DNA of 64,000 nt from CBDUBH01 sp965365345 (lineage in GTDB: Bacteria; Bacteroidota; Ignavibacteria; Ignavibacteriales; SURF-24). How positions within the stretch are numbered: the stretch's first letter is position 1; each line of letters starts with the position of its first letter. Location of the stretch: assembly GCA_965365345.1 (NCBI GenBank), contig CBDUBH010000006.1, positions 1-64,000 of the forward strand. The letters are read 5' to 3'. The notes beneath the pieces are model-generated. The model saw nothing but the letters and a program-made list of their open reading frames with translations, ran no database searches and had not been told where the DNA came from. A program made the position numbers and the translations under genes. This document shows, one piece after another, positions 26,848 through 35,188 of this stretch.

Positions 26848-26923
26848 TATACCTCTTTATTTTGTTTATAATAGCGCAAATATATAAAATTAAATTCAAA
26901 CTTTTTACCCTCAAAATTTCAAA

Positions 26924-28006
26924 ATGAGTAAATTACTTAAAAACGCAAAAAAGAAAACAGGACAATATCCCGGAAGTTTGATCTACACAGGCGAAAGGGG
27001 ACTTAATGGAATTCAAATTACAATCATTAATTACACAAAAGATGATTTTCGGGTACGTAAAGTTGAAGATATTGCCTCAGTTCAAAAATTTGCTGAAACT
27101 GATGAACTTACCTGGCTTAATATTGACGGAATTCATAACACAAATTTTATTGGAAAAATCGGCGAAATATTTAATATTCATCCTTTAACTTTAGAAGATA
27201 TTTTAAATACTTCACACCGGCCAAAGACCGAAGATAATTTAGATTATATTTTCATTGTACTAAAAATGCTTACCTACGACAGCAAAAAAAGTAAAATGAA
27301 AAGTGAACAGGTAAGTTTGGTGATCAATAACAAATTTTTGCTTTCGTTTCAAGAAGATAAGATCGATGAATTTGAAGGAATACGCGAAAACATCAAAACA
27401 AATAAAGGTCACATTCGCGATTGGGGAACTGATTTTCTTGCATACAGAATTTTGGATCTTATTGTTGATAATTATTTTATTTTGCTTGAGAATATTGGTG
27501 ACAGAATTGAAGCAGTTGAAGATGAACTTTTGCTTCATCCGGATGAAAATTGTTTGCGTAAAATTTATGAAATAAAAGAAGATCTATTACTTATAAGAAG
27601 AGCTGCTTGGCCTTTGCGCGAAACAGTAAGTTCACTTGAAAGAATTGATTCGGTTTTGCTTAACAGAAAAATCCGTCCTTATGTTCGTGATGTTTATGAT
27701 CACGTAATTCAAATAATTGATACAACCGAAAATTACCGTGAAATGGTTTCCGCTCTTCAGGATATTTATCTTTCAACAATCAGCAATAAAATGAATGAGA
27801 TAATGAAAGTGCTTACAATAATTTCTACTATTTTTATTCCGCTAAATTTTATCGCGGGTGTTTACGGAATGAATTTTAATACTGAAATAAGTAAGTATAA
27901 TATGCCGGAACTTAATTGGGTTTTCGGTTATCCTATGATTTTAACTGTTATGTTAAGTGTGTCTGCAGGATTAATCTTTTTCTTCAAAAGAAAAAAATGG
28001 TTTTGA
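26924..28006 (+). CDS. corA: CorA-family magnesium/cobalt channel
   Basis: The 360-residue protein has an N-terminal alpha/beta cytoplasmic domain, long stalk helices (about 150-295) and two C-terminal transmembrane helices. The selectivity motif YGMNF occurs in AGVYGMNFN near residue 320, and a basic end KRKKWF closes the protein, all standard for CorA. It forms pentameric channels for Mg2+ (or Co2+/Ni2+) uptake. The length matches the family. A single hairpin with no T tract (28048-28071) follows. Confidence 0.94.
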   Translation: MSKLLKNAKKKTGQYPGSLIYTGERGLNGIQITIINYTKDDFRVRKVEDIASVQKFAETDELTWLNIDGIHNTNFIGKIGEIFNIHPLTLEDILNTSHRPKTEDNLDYIFIVLKMLTYDSKKSKMKSEQVSLVINNKFLLSFQEDKIDEFEGIRENIKTNKGHIRDWGTDFLAYRILDLIVDNYFILLENIGDRIEAVEDELLLHPDENCLRKIYEIKEDLLLIRRAAWPLRETVSSLERIDSVLLNRKIRPYVRDVYDHVIQIIDTTENYREMVSALQDIYLSTISNKMNEIMKVLTIISTIFIPLNFIAGVYGMNFNTEISKYNMPELNWVFGYPMILTVMLSVSAGLIFFFKRKKWF

Positions 28007-28047
28007 AATTATAAAATGGAAAATGATTTTATTAGAATTAAATTTGC

Positions 28048-28071
28048 AGTGATGTAGTATGCTGCATCACT
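28048..28071. repeat. Hairpin between convergent corA and histidine kinase genes
   Basis: AGTGATGTAG (28048-28057) pairs with CTGCATCACT (28062-28071), including one G-U pair, with a 4-nt loop. There is no T tract on either side, so termination strength is doubtful. Confidence 0.5.
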
Positions 28072-28149
28072 ACTTCAATTAAATATATTTAATTTTCAGA
28101 TTCAGTAAATGAAATTTAAATTTCAAAATTAAAATTGTTTTCACAAAAA

Positions 28150-28172
28150 CTTAAAGCTTAAAGCTTAAAGCT
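28150..28172. repeat. 7-bp tandem repeat, CTTAAAG x3
   Basis: Three exact head-to-tail copies of CTTAAAG (28150-28170) plus CT lie 10 bases past the stop codon of the histidine kinase gene. This looks like slippage in non-coding DNA. Confidence 0.85.
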
Positions 28173-28181
28173 AATTTCAAA

Positions 28182-30944
28182 TTATTCTGCAAGCGGTAAA
28201 GTAAATCTGAATGTTGTTCCTTTTCCGGGAGTACTCTCAACCCAGATTTTTCCTTTATTTGTTTCAACAAATTCTTTTGTTAGAATTAATCCCAAACCTG
28301 TTCCGCTTTCTTTTTCAGTCCCGCTTGTTGAATGGATCACATCGATCTTAAAAAGATTTTCAACAACATCGTATTCCATCCCGATTCCGTTATCTTCAAC
28401 CGAAACCATAACTTCACCGCTTACTTCGGTTAAAGTCGCTTCAACTTTTATAATTCCGTTACGCTGCGTAAATTTAATTGCGTTACTAAGTAAATTTTGC
28501 AAAACCGAACTTATCATTTCTTCATCAACAAAAACAAATAATTCCTGATGTATCGCATTGATCAAAATTATTTCTTTTTTGATTGCGTTGCCTTCAATAA
28601 GCGCCATATTTTTTTGAACAAGTTTTGCAAGATCAGTTTCGTGCGGTGTATATTTTATTCTTCCGGTTTGGAACCTTGAAAATTCAAGCAAATTATTTAA
28701 TAGATTGTAAAGATTTTTTGCCGATGAATTTATTATTTCCAAATAACATTTCAATTCTTCGCGGCTTAAATTTCCGAAATCTTCCAATACCAAATCGGTA
28801 AATCCGAGAAGTGAAGAAAACGGACTTCTTAAATCGTGCGATACAAAAGAGAAAAACCTGTCTTTTGTAGCATTAATATCTTTTAATTGATCAATATAAT
28901 TTAATCTTTCATCTTCTGCTTGTTTTCTTTCAATTACGCGCGAAACCGTGAAAGAGATCAATTCCAAAATTTCTTTATCGTGTTCAGTATAAACATTTTC
29001 GTTTTTATAATCCTGAACAACCAGAACGCCGATTGTTTTTTCTTTAATTTGAAGCGGAACGCCTAGCCAAACTTTTGAAAAAGCTCCAACTAAACTAACT
29101 TCTTTTGAGTTGTAAAGTTCTTTAAGTTGATTTTCAGTCAGTAATTTTGCTTCTCCGGTTCTGATTATATATTCCGTTAATCCGTTTCCGAATTTTTGCG
29201 GTGGAGCAAAATCATCTTCTTCATCAATAAAATACGGGAATGATATCATATTTGTAACTTCATCATGCAAAGCAATGTAGAAGTTTTTAACTGACATCCA
29301 TCTGCCAATAATCCGGTGAATATATTTGAAAAGTTCATCTAAATTTCTTGTAGAATTTGAAGCATGCAAAATTTCCATTGTGGTTTGCTTCAACTTTTCC
29401 TGCTTTTTAAATTCAGTTATATCTCTTATAATTAGCTGAACCGCGTTTTTACCATTGTATGAAGTCGGAATTCCGGTTACTTCAACATCAAAAGATTCGC
29501 CGGTTGCTTTCAATGCTTTGAAATTAGAAATTTTGAACGGCTTTTTATTTTTATAAGTTTCTTCCAGATATTCTTTAACTAATTTAGCAAAGCGCGGATG
29601 AGCAAAATCCATTATATTTTTATTTATGACAGAATCTTTTCCCGGAACTTTCAGCATTTCCATTGCGGTGCTATTTACATAAATTACCCTGTTATTGTAA
29701 ACTACTGCAATTAAATCAGGAGAATATTCAACAAGATTTCTATAACGCTCTTCAGATCTTTGTAAAGCAAGTTCTTTTATTTTCGCATCGGTAATATCGC
29801 GCGAAATACCAACAATCCCGCTGACTTCATTAAATTTATTGATTAACGGAACTTTAGTAGTTGAAACCCATGCAATATCGCCGTTTGGAAAAGTTTCTTT
29901 CTCGATTTTATTAATAATCGGAATACCGCTTTTCATTATTTCTTCTTCGTCGTTATAAGCTGATTGTGCGTGCTCACCGGCAAAGAAATCAAAATCGGTT
30001 TTTCCTATTGCGTCTTCAGGATTTTTTAATCCGTGTAGATGAACAAATTTACTTACTTTTGTAAATCTGTGATTTATATCTTTAAAATAAATTGCATCGG
30101 GAATATTATCTAAAAGCGCCTGTAAAAAATATCTTTCTTTTTCAAGCTCTTCTTTTAATTTTATTTCAACTGAAATATTATTAAAAGTTACCAAAATTAA
30201 TTTGGTCAAATTTTTATAATCTTTAATTATCGAAGCCGAAACTTTGCACCAAAAAAAGATCCCTTCTTTATTTGAAAAAGATTTTTTCTGATCAAAACTT
30301 GTAGTGTGACCTTTGATAAAAGAATTGTAATCTTCGTTGTAAGTATTATAATCCGGTTTACAAATTTCCGCCAAACCGAATTGTTTCAACTCAACGGAAT
30401 TCATACCGAAAAGTTTTTCAAGTGAAGGATTTGCAAAAAGCATATTTCCATCGGCATCAAAAATTGCTGCGCCTAATCTACTTGATAGAAAAATATTTTC
30501 AACGGCTGATGAAAATTCATGGTTCGTTTCAGTATTTAATTTACTTTCGTTTTTCTTTTTTGAATTTTTATTCAGATCTTTTTTTAATTTAGTTAACAAC
30601 TCATCTTTATTAAATTCATCTTCAAAAAAACATGCGGTTTTTGCCTGATTTAAAATTTCAAAAGCAATTTTATAATTCTTTTCTTTTAAGATCACTGCAA
30701 CCGGGAAAGACTTTTTTGCAAAAGTTATAAAATTCAGAAAGTCACTGTAAATATTGGTTTTTTCGTCAAAAATACAAACGCAAAAATCAAAATTGAATTC
30801 ATTGAAATCAATTGAAGCAACATTAATCGGAAGCGAGTTTATCAAACTCAACTTCGTTCCAAATCCTTCTTTTAAAAGATCCCGTAACTTTATGAATTCG
30901 CTTTTTTCGCCGATAACAAGACAGCTTAAACTTTCTTTTGTCAT
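28182..30944 (-). CDS. Multi-PAS/GAF sensor histidine kinase
   Basis: The 920-residue kinase appears soluble. The order is: N-terminal receiver-like fold (about 1-125) without a clear phospho-acceptor site, three PAS domains (about 145-265, 275-395, 400-515), GAF (about 525-680), dimerisation/H-box (FFSFVSHDLRSPFSSLLGF, His703), and HATPase with N box (LLSNAIKFTQ), G1 (VEDNGIGMEY) and G2 (GTGLGLILTKEF). It should autophosphorylate His703 and pass phosphate to a response regulator, but none is encoded nearby, so it is an orphan kinase. The signal is unknown; the PAS domains suggest redox, gas or ligand sensing. Confidence 0.92.
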   Translation of the reverse strand: MTKESLSCLVIGEKSEFIKLRDLLKEGFGTKLSLINSLPINVASIDFNEFNFDFCVCIFDEKTNIYSDFLNFITFAKKSFPVAVILKEKNYKIAFEILNQAKTACFFEDEFNKDELLTKLKKDLNKNSKKKNESKLNTETNHEFSSAVENIFLSSRLGAAIFDADGNMLFANPSLEKLFGMNSVELKQFGLAEICKPDYNTYNEDYNSFIKGHTTSFDQKKSFSNKEGIFFWCKVSASIIKDYKNLTKLILVTFNNISVEIKLKEELEKERYFLQALLDNIPDAIYFKDINHRFTKVSKFVHLHGLKNPEDAIGKTDFDFFAGEHAQSAYNDEEEIMKSGIPIINKIEKETFPNGDIAWVSTTKVPLINKFNEVSGIVGISRDITDAKIKELALQRSEERYRNLVEYSPDLIAVVYNNRVIYVNSTAMEMLKVPGKDSVINKNIMDFAHPRFAKLVKEYLEETYKNKKPFKISNFKALKATGESFDVEVTGIPTSYNGKNAVQLIIRDITEFKKQEKLKQTTMEILHASNSTRNLDELFKYIHRIIGRWMSVKNFYIALHDEVTNMISFPYFIDEEDDFAPPQKFGNGLTEYIIRTGEAKLLTENQLKELYNSKEVSLVGAFSKVWLGVPLQIKEKTIGVLVVQDYKNENVYTEHDKEILELISFTVSRVIERKQAEDERLNYIDQLKDINATKDRFFSFVSHDLRSPFSSLLGFTDLVLEDFGNLSREELKCYLEIINSSAKNLYNLLNNLLEFSRFQTGRIKYTPHETDLAKLVQKNMALIEGNAIKKEIILINAIHQELFVFVDEEMISSVLQNLLSNAIKFTQRNGIIKVEATLTEVSGEVMVSVEDNGIGMEYDVVENLFKIDVIHSTSGTEKESGTGLGLILTKEFVETNKGKIWVESTPGKGTTFRFTLPLAE

Positions 30945-31120
30945 TACATTTTGTTTTTTATTAAAAAAGAATTTAATTTATTTTGAAATTCAATCGCTAA
31001 ATCTAATAAACTTTTTATTAATTAAAGAATTTATCTTCTCAATAATCGAAATTAATTTCTATTACTTTATAGCGTAAAATATTTTATGTTTAAAATAAAT
31101 TTCCAATAAAAGGTGAGTTT

Positions 31121-32962
31121 ATGAAGTTTAATCCGAAAGTTTTATTTGATCAAAATGAAAAATCAAAATTACCGGTGCGTAACGAAATTGAAGAAAAGTA
31201 CAAATGGAATTTAGAAGATATTTATGAAAGTGAAAATGCCTGGGAAGATGCCTTTAAATTCGTGGAAAATCAAATTCCGGAATATTCTGCTTTCACCGGA
31301 AAAGTTGCAAATTCCGCAGAAAATTTATTGAAAGTTTTAAAGTTTGATGAAGAAATAGGAATTAAAATTGAAAGATTGTATTTGTACGCAATGCTCGCAA
31401 AAGATCTGGATTTAGGAGAATCCAAAAATCGCGCGCGCTACGATAGAATAACTTCTCTTTATTCAAAAGCATCTGCGGCAAGTTCATTTATCCGGCCTGA
31501 AATTTTGCAAAATCCGGATGATAAAATTTTCAATTTCTTAAATGAAAAATCCGAACTGAAAATTTATGAGCATTCTTTAAAAGATTTATTCAGAACAAAA
31601 TCTCACACACTTTCAAAAGAACAGGAAGAAATTTTAGCTTTGGCTTCACAGGTAAATTCAGTTCCTTACAGCACATTTTCAGTTTTGACCGATGCCGATT
31701 TTGAATTTCCGAAAGTAAAAGATTCCGATGGAAATGAAGTTGAAATTTCACACGGAAGATATTCAGCAGCGCTTTATTCAACTGACAGGGAATATAGAAA
31801 AAATGTTTACAAAGGTTTTTACGAAACTTTTATAAAGTATAAAAATACGCTGGCAACTTTATTTAACGGCGTAATTAAAGCACATATTTTTAATATGAAA
31901 GCGCGCAAATACAATACATCACGCGAAGCCGCACTTGATGCAAATAATATTCCAATTTCAGTTTATGATAATTTAGTAAAAACTGTAAACGAAAATCTTG
32001 CTCCGCTTCACCGTTGGGCTGAAATTAAAAAAAGAGTTTTAGGTTATGATGAACTTCATCCTTACGATGTTTATGTAACTTTATTTCCAAGTGTAAAAAA
32101 AGAATACGATTACGAAGAAGGAAAAAGAATTGTTATTGAATCGTTAAAACCTTTCGGCCAAGATTATCTGAAAAATTTGAATACCGCTTTTGATGAACGC
32201 TGGATTGATGTTTTTGAAACAAAAGGAAAAAGAAGCGGCGCGTATTCATCTGGAACAACTTTCGGAGTTCATCCTTATGTTTTATTGAATTGGAATAATC
32301 AGCTGAATGATGTTTTCACTTTAACGCACGAAATGGGTCACAACATGCACTCTTTTTACACAGGACAAAATCAGCCTTACACTTACGCAAATTATTCAAT
32401 TTTTGTTGCCGAAGTTGCATCAACCGCAAATGAAGCTTTGCTTTTGGAATATTTAATTGAACACGCAAATTCAAAAGAAGAAAAATTGGCTTTAATAGAA
32501 AAATATTTAACAAATATCACAGCAACATTTTACAGGCAGATCGGCTTTGCAGAGTTTGAACAAAATACTCACGAAATGGCTGAACGCGGAGAAGCATTAA
32601 CTCCCGATAATTTGAGTGAAATGTATAAGGAATTAACGCAAAGATATTGGGGCAGCGCAATGACCGTAGATGATGAAGAAGCATACACTTGGGCGCGCGT
32701 TCCACATTTTTATTATAATTTTTATGTTTATCAATATGCAACCGGATTAGCTGCATCACAAGCATTGGTTGCAAAAATTAAATCTGAAGGTCAGCCCGCA
32801 ATAGAAAAATATTTAGAATTTCTAAAATCGGGAAGTTCAGATTATCCGATTGAAATCTTGAAAAAAGCCGGAGTTGATATGAATTCACCCGAACCGGTTT
32901 TAAAAACAATAGAAAAGATGAACGAATTATTAGATGAGATGGAAAAGTTACTTGACGAATAA
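31121..32962 (+). CDS. pepF: Oligoendopeptidase F, M3 family
   Basis: The 613-residue enzyme is of normal length, with the zinc motif HEMGH at residues 403-407 in LTHEMGHNMHSFY and the downstream FVAEVASTANEALL segment carrying the third ligand Glu. It cleaves short peptides in the cytoplasm, which fits with the POT-type transporter a few kilobases away. The Shine-Dalgarno is AAAGGTGAG, nine bases before the ATG. It has a dedicated terminator and is divergent from the histidine kinase. Confidence 0.95.
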   Translation: MKFNPKVLFDQNEKSKLPVRNEIEEKYKWNLEDIYESENAWEDAFKFVENQIPEYSAFTGKVANSAENLLKVLKFDEEIGIKIERLYLYAMLAKDLDLGESKNRARYDRITSLYSKASAASSFIRPEILQNPDDKIFNFLNEKSELKIYEHSLKDLFRTKSHTLSKEQEEILALASQVNSVPYSTFSVLTDADFEFPKVKDSDGNEVEISHGRYSAALYSTDREYRKNVYKGFYETFIKYKNTLATLFNGVIKAHIFNMKARKYNTSREAALDANNIPISVYDNLVKTVNENLAPLHRWAEIKKRVLGYDELHPYDVYVTLFPSVKKEYDYEEGKRIVIESLKPFGQDYLKNLNTAFDERWIDVFETKGKRSGAYSSGTTFGVHPYVLLNWNNQLNDVFTLTHEMGHNMHSFYTGQNQPYTYANYSIFVAEVASTANEALLLEYLIEHANSKEEKLALIEKYLTNITATFYRQIGFAEFEQNTHEMAERGEALTPDNLSEMYKELTQRYWGSAMTVDDEEAYTWARVPHFYYNFYVYQYATGLAASQALVAKIKSEGQPAIEKYLEFLKSGSSDYPIEILKKAGVDMNSPEPVLKTIEKMNELLDEMEKLLDE

Positions 32963-32984
32963 TTTTTAAAAGTATATTTTTGAG

Positions 32985-33010
32985 AAAGGCGAGAAAATCT
33001 CTCGCCTTTT
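32985..33010 (+). terminator. Terminator of pepF
   Basis: AAAGGCGAG (32985-32993) pairs with CTCGCCTTT (33001-33009) around a short A-rich loop, followed by T. It lies before the Shine-Dalgarno of the next gene and excludes the in-frame upstream start at 32980. Confidence 0.85.
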
Positions 33011-33039
33011 GTATGTTTAAACCAAAGGAGCAATTTTTA

Positions 33040-34059
33040 ATGAAAGTATATTCAAAACAAGATTTGAATGCTTATCACTTTTCTCTTACTTATGACGATA
33101 TAAGCCTAATCCCGACAGAAGTTTCAAGAATAAAATCAAGAACTGAAACATCGACAAAAACTAATTTTTTAGGAATGGATTTAAGCGTCCCGGTAGTTTC
33201 AAGTCCGATGGATACGGTTACTGGAATTGCGATGGCAAAAGAATTAACAAACTTAGGCTGCATCGGAATTTTAAACAGATTTGATTCATCTTTAAATGAA
33301 ATTTTAAATGATAACGAAAATGCAAATCAACTTCGCGCGGTTTCAATCGCATTAAATACAGAATTAAATGTGATTGAAAAATTAGCAGAAAAAAAATATT
33401 TAATTTGCATTGATACTGCAAACGCAAATAATCAAGCGGTGTTAAGCAAAACCGAAGAAGTGAAAAAACATTTTCCTGATGTTAAAATCATTGTTGGAAA
33501 TATTGCTCACGGTGCAACCTTAAAGCAAATGGCTGATTCAGGAGCTGATGCCGTAAGAGTTGGAATCGGTAACGGAAGCGTTTGCTCAACTTCAATTCAA
33601 ACGGGAATAGGAATAGGGCAAGTTTCAGCTTTATTAAATGTTTATCACGCACGCGAAAAAGAAAAAGTTGATATAAAAATTATTGCCGATGGCGGAATAA
33701 AATCTCCCGGCGATTGTGCAAAAGCATTGGCATTAGGCGCTGATGTTGTAATGCTCGGAAGAATGTTGGCGGGAACAAAAGAAACTCCCGGCGAAGTTAT
33801 AAAATATAACGGTCAGCTTTGGAAAAAATACCGCGGCTCTGCATCATTCGGTGTAAAAATGAAAAATGAATTTATCGAAGGTGAAGAAACAATGGTTGCG
33901 TACAAAGGCGCGGTTAAATCAATTGTGGACAGCATTTCCGATGGTGTAAGAAGTTCGATGAGTTACATGAATTGTTTTAATGTTGCAGAACTTCAAAAAA
34001 CAGAAACATTCGCAGTATTAAGTAACAGTTCATATTTGGAAAGATTACCAAGAATGTAA
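33040..34059 (+). CDS. IMP dehydrogenase / GMP reductase family protein without CBS domains
   Basis: The 339-residue TIM barrel has LTYDDISLIP at the N-terminus, SSPMDTVTG, the catalytic-cysteine loop GIGNGSVCSTSIQTGIGIGQ, ADGGIKSPGDCAKALALGADVVMLG, and a C-terminal flap (YKGAVKSIVDSISDGVRSSM). It lacks the CBS pair of most IMP dehydrogenases and has the length of GMP reductase, so GuaC-type conversion of GMP to IMP is favoured, but IMPDH activity cannot be excluded. ATG 33040 is chosen because AAGGAG precedes it by nine bases; the earlier in-frame TTG lies inside the pepF terminator. Confidence 0.85.
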   Translation: MKVYSKQDLNAYHFSLTYDDISLIPTEVSRIKSRTETSTKTNFLGMDLSVPVVSSPMDTVTGIAMAKELTNLGCIGILNRFDSSLNEILNDNENANQLRAVSIALNTELNVIEKLAEKKYLICIDTANANNQAVLSKTEEVKKHFPDVKIIVGNIAHGATLKQMADSGADAVRVGIGNGSVCSTSIQTGIGIGQVSALLNVYHAREKEKVDIKIIADGGIKSPGDCAKALALGADVVMLGRMLAGTKETPGEVIKYNGQLWKKYRGSASFGVKMKNEFIEGEETMVAYKGAVKSIVDSISDGVRSSMSYMNCFNVAELQKTETFAVLSNSSYLERLPRM

Positions 34060-34110
34060 TTCAATTTAGAATTTGGAATTAAGAATTTTAAATCAGATTT
34101 CGAAAAAATT

Positions 34111-34152
34111 AAGCGGTCATTCCGGTTTTACCGGAATCTGACCGCTTTTTTA
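34111..34152. terminator. Bidirectional terminator after the GMP reductase-like gene
   Basis: AAGCGGTCA (34111-34119) pairs with TGACCGCTT (34139-34147), and an inner stem TTCCGG/CCGGAA follows; a T run is on one side and an A-rich run on the other. It shares its inner palindrome with the pyr terminator at 24461. Confidence 0.9.
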
Positions 34153-34242
34153 TTTTAAACTAAATCATTTCCTAATGTTATTCTTAATCTTAATCAAAAA
34201 CGATTTTGCAAATATCGAATATTCCGTCTATACTTTTTTTAC

Positions 34243-34404
34243 TTATTCATCAACTTGCATTATATCAGCCGGAGTCATAATATTTTCATCATCAGGCGGA
34301 TCTTTTGAATAAGCAAAAAGCATCTACAAAAATGCTATTGTTGCAATAAATGCAGTGAACCAAACCCAAACCGGAATCCGTTCTTTAGATTTCGTTAATG
34401 CCAT
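34243..34404 (-). pseudogene. Small membrane protein gene interrupted by an in-frame TAG
   Basis: An ATG at 34404 with a perfect AAGGAG Shine-Dalgarno begins a small protein with a hydrophobic stretch (IPVWVWFTAFIATIAFL). Codon 27 is TAG (34326-34324) and the same frame continues for another 26 codons (MLFAYSKDPPDDEN... to TAA), as if one single-pass 53-residue protein were split in its membrane helix. It starts nine bases after the 207-residue gene and is likely in its operon. It could be a recent nonsense mutation, a sequencing error, stop read-through, or a genuine 26-residue peptide. The family is unknown. Confidence 0.55.
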
Positions 34405-34413
34405 CAAATCTCC

Positions 34414-35037
34414 TTACAAACTTGCCGCTTCCGGTGTTTCTGAATTTGCTAAAGATTTAATTACCGAATTTGCTTTATCAAAAAAGTTCATTACAATTTC
34501 ATCCTGACTGAAAAGATCTTTATCTTCATTCAATTGATTTGCAGTTGATTGAATTTCGGCAACTTCATTTTTAATTTCAATTGCTGCTGAATTTGTAAGA
34601 GAATCAATTATTTCGGTAGCTGCAATAAAAACTTCCTTTATTTCTTGCATATCATCAATTTCATCTTCACCTGCAATATCTTCAGCTTTTTTTGATAGCT
34701 GATAATTCTTCTTTCGAAGATCATCAGAAATATTTTCTTTGTTCTTAACCAAAGCATTTAATGCTTCCGAAAGATGTAAAATTCCTTCTTTAGTATAATC
34801 GGAATTTATTCCATCGCCTAAACTATCCTTTGCCATAATTAAGAAATCCGAAAAAGCATTTACATCTGAAGGAACGCTTTCAAATTCGTATCCTTCGCCT
34901 TTATTTTCAACTACTTCATCGCCTGTGGAAATAAAAGAAACAATTACAAAACCGATAGCCAAAACCGCAAAAATTCCCAATGCCCAAGGCCAAATTGATG
35001 CTGTTCTGTGTGAACGATTTACTTCAGGCATTTTCAT
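34414..35037 (-). CDS. Single-pass membrane protein of unknown function
   Basis: The 207-residue protein has a short cytoplasmic N-terminus, one transmembrane helix (about 17-38) and an acidic helical extracytoplasmic region (about 60-200) with regularly spaced charged residues, likely a helical bundle or coiled coil. There is no catalytic motif. It is followed nine bases later by a small interrupted membrane-protein gene and has its own promoter region upstream. I do not recognise a family; the arrangement suggests a small envelope-associated helical protein, but that is only inference. Confidence 0.65.
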   Translation of the reverse strand: MKMPEVNRSHRTASIWPWALGIFAVLAIGFVIVSFISTGDEVVENKGEGYEFESVPSDVNAFSDFLIMAKDSLGDGINSDYTKEGILHLSEALNALVKNKENISDDLRKKNYQLSKKAEDIAGEDEIDDMQEIKEVFIAATEIIDSLTNSAAIEIKNEVAEIQSTANQLNEDKDLFSQDEIVMNFFDKANSVIKSLANSETPEAASL

Positions 35038-35188
35038 CCTTTCATATTATTAAACATACGTCTCATATTTCAATATGAAAAAATTGAAGTTTATTGACAA
35101 GGTAAATTATCGGCAAATAAAAATCAAAATTCTTTTTGTTTTAAAAACAAATTTGATAATTTAAATTCAATAAAAAATAGGAACTGAA

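Noticed and set aside
28150..28172. CTTAAAG repeats as a CRISPR or regulatory array
   Set aside because: Units are only 7 bp, head to tail with no spacers; simple slippage explains them.
32980..33039. Longer start for the IMPDH/GMP reductase-like gene at 32980
   Set aside because: The extra 20 codons coincide with the pepF terminator hairpin, and ATG 33040 has a strong AAGGAG.
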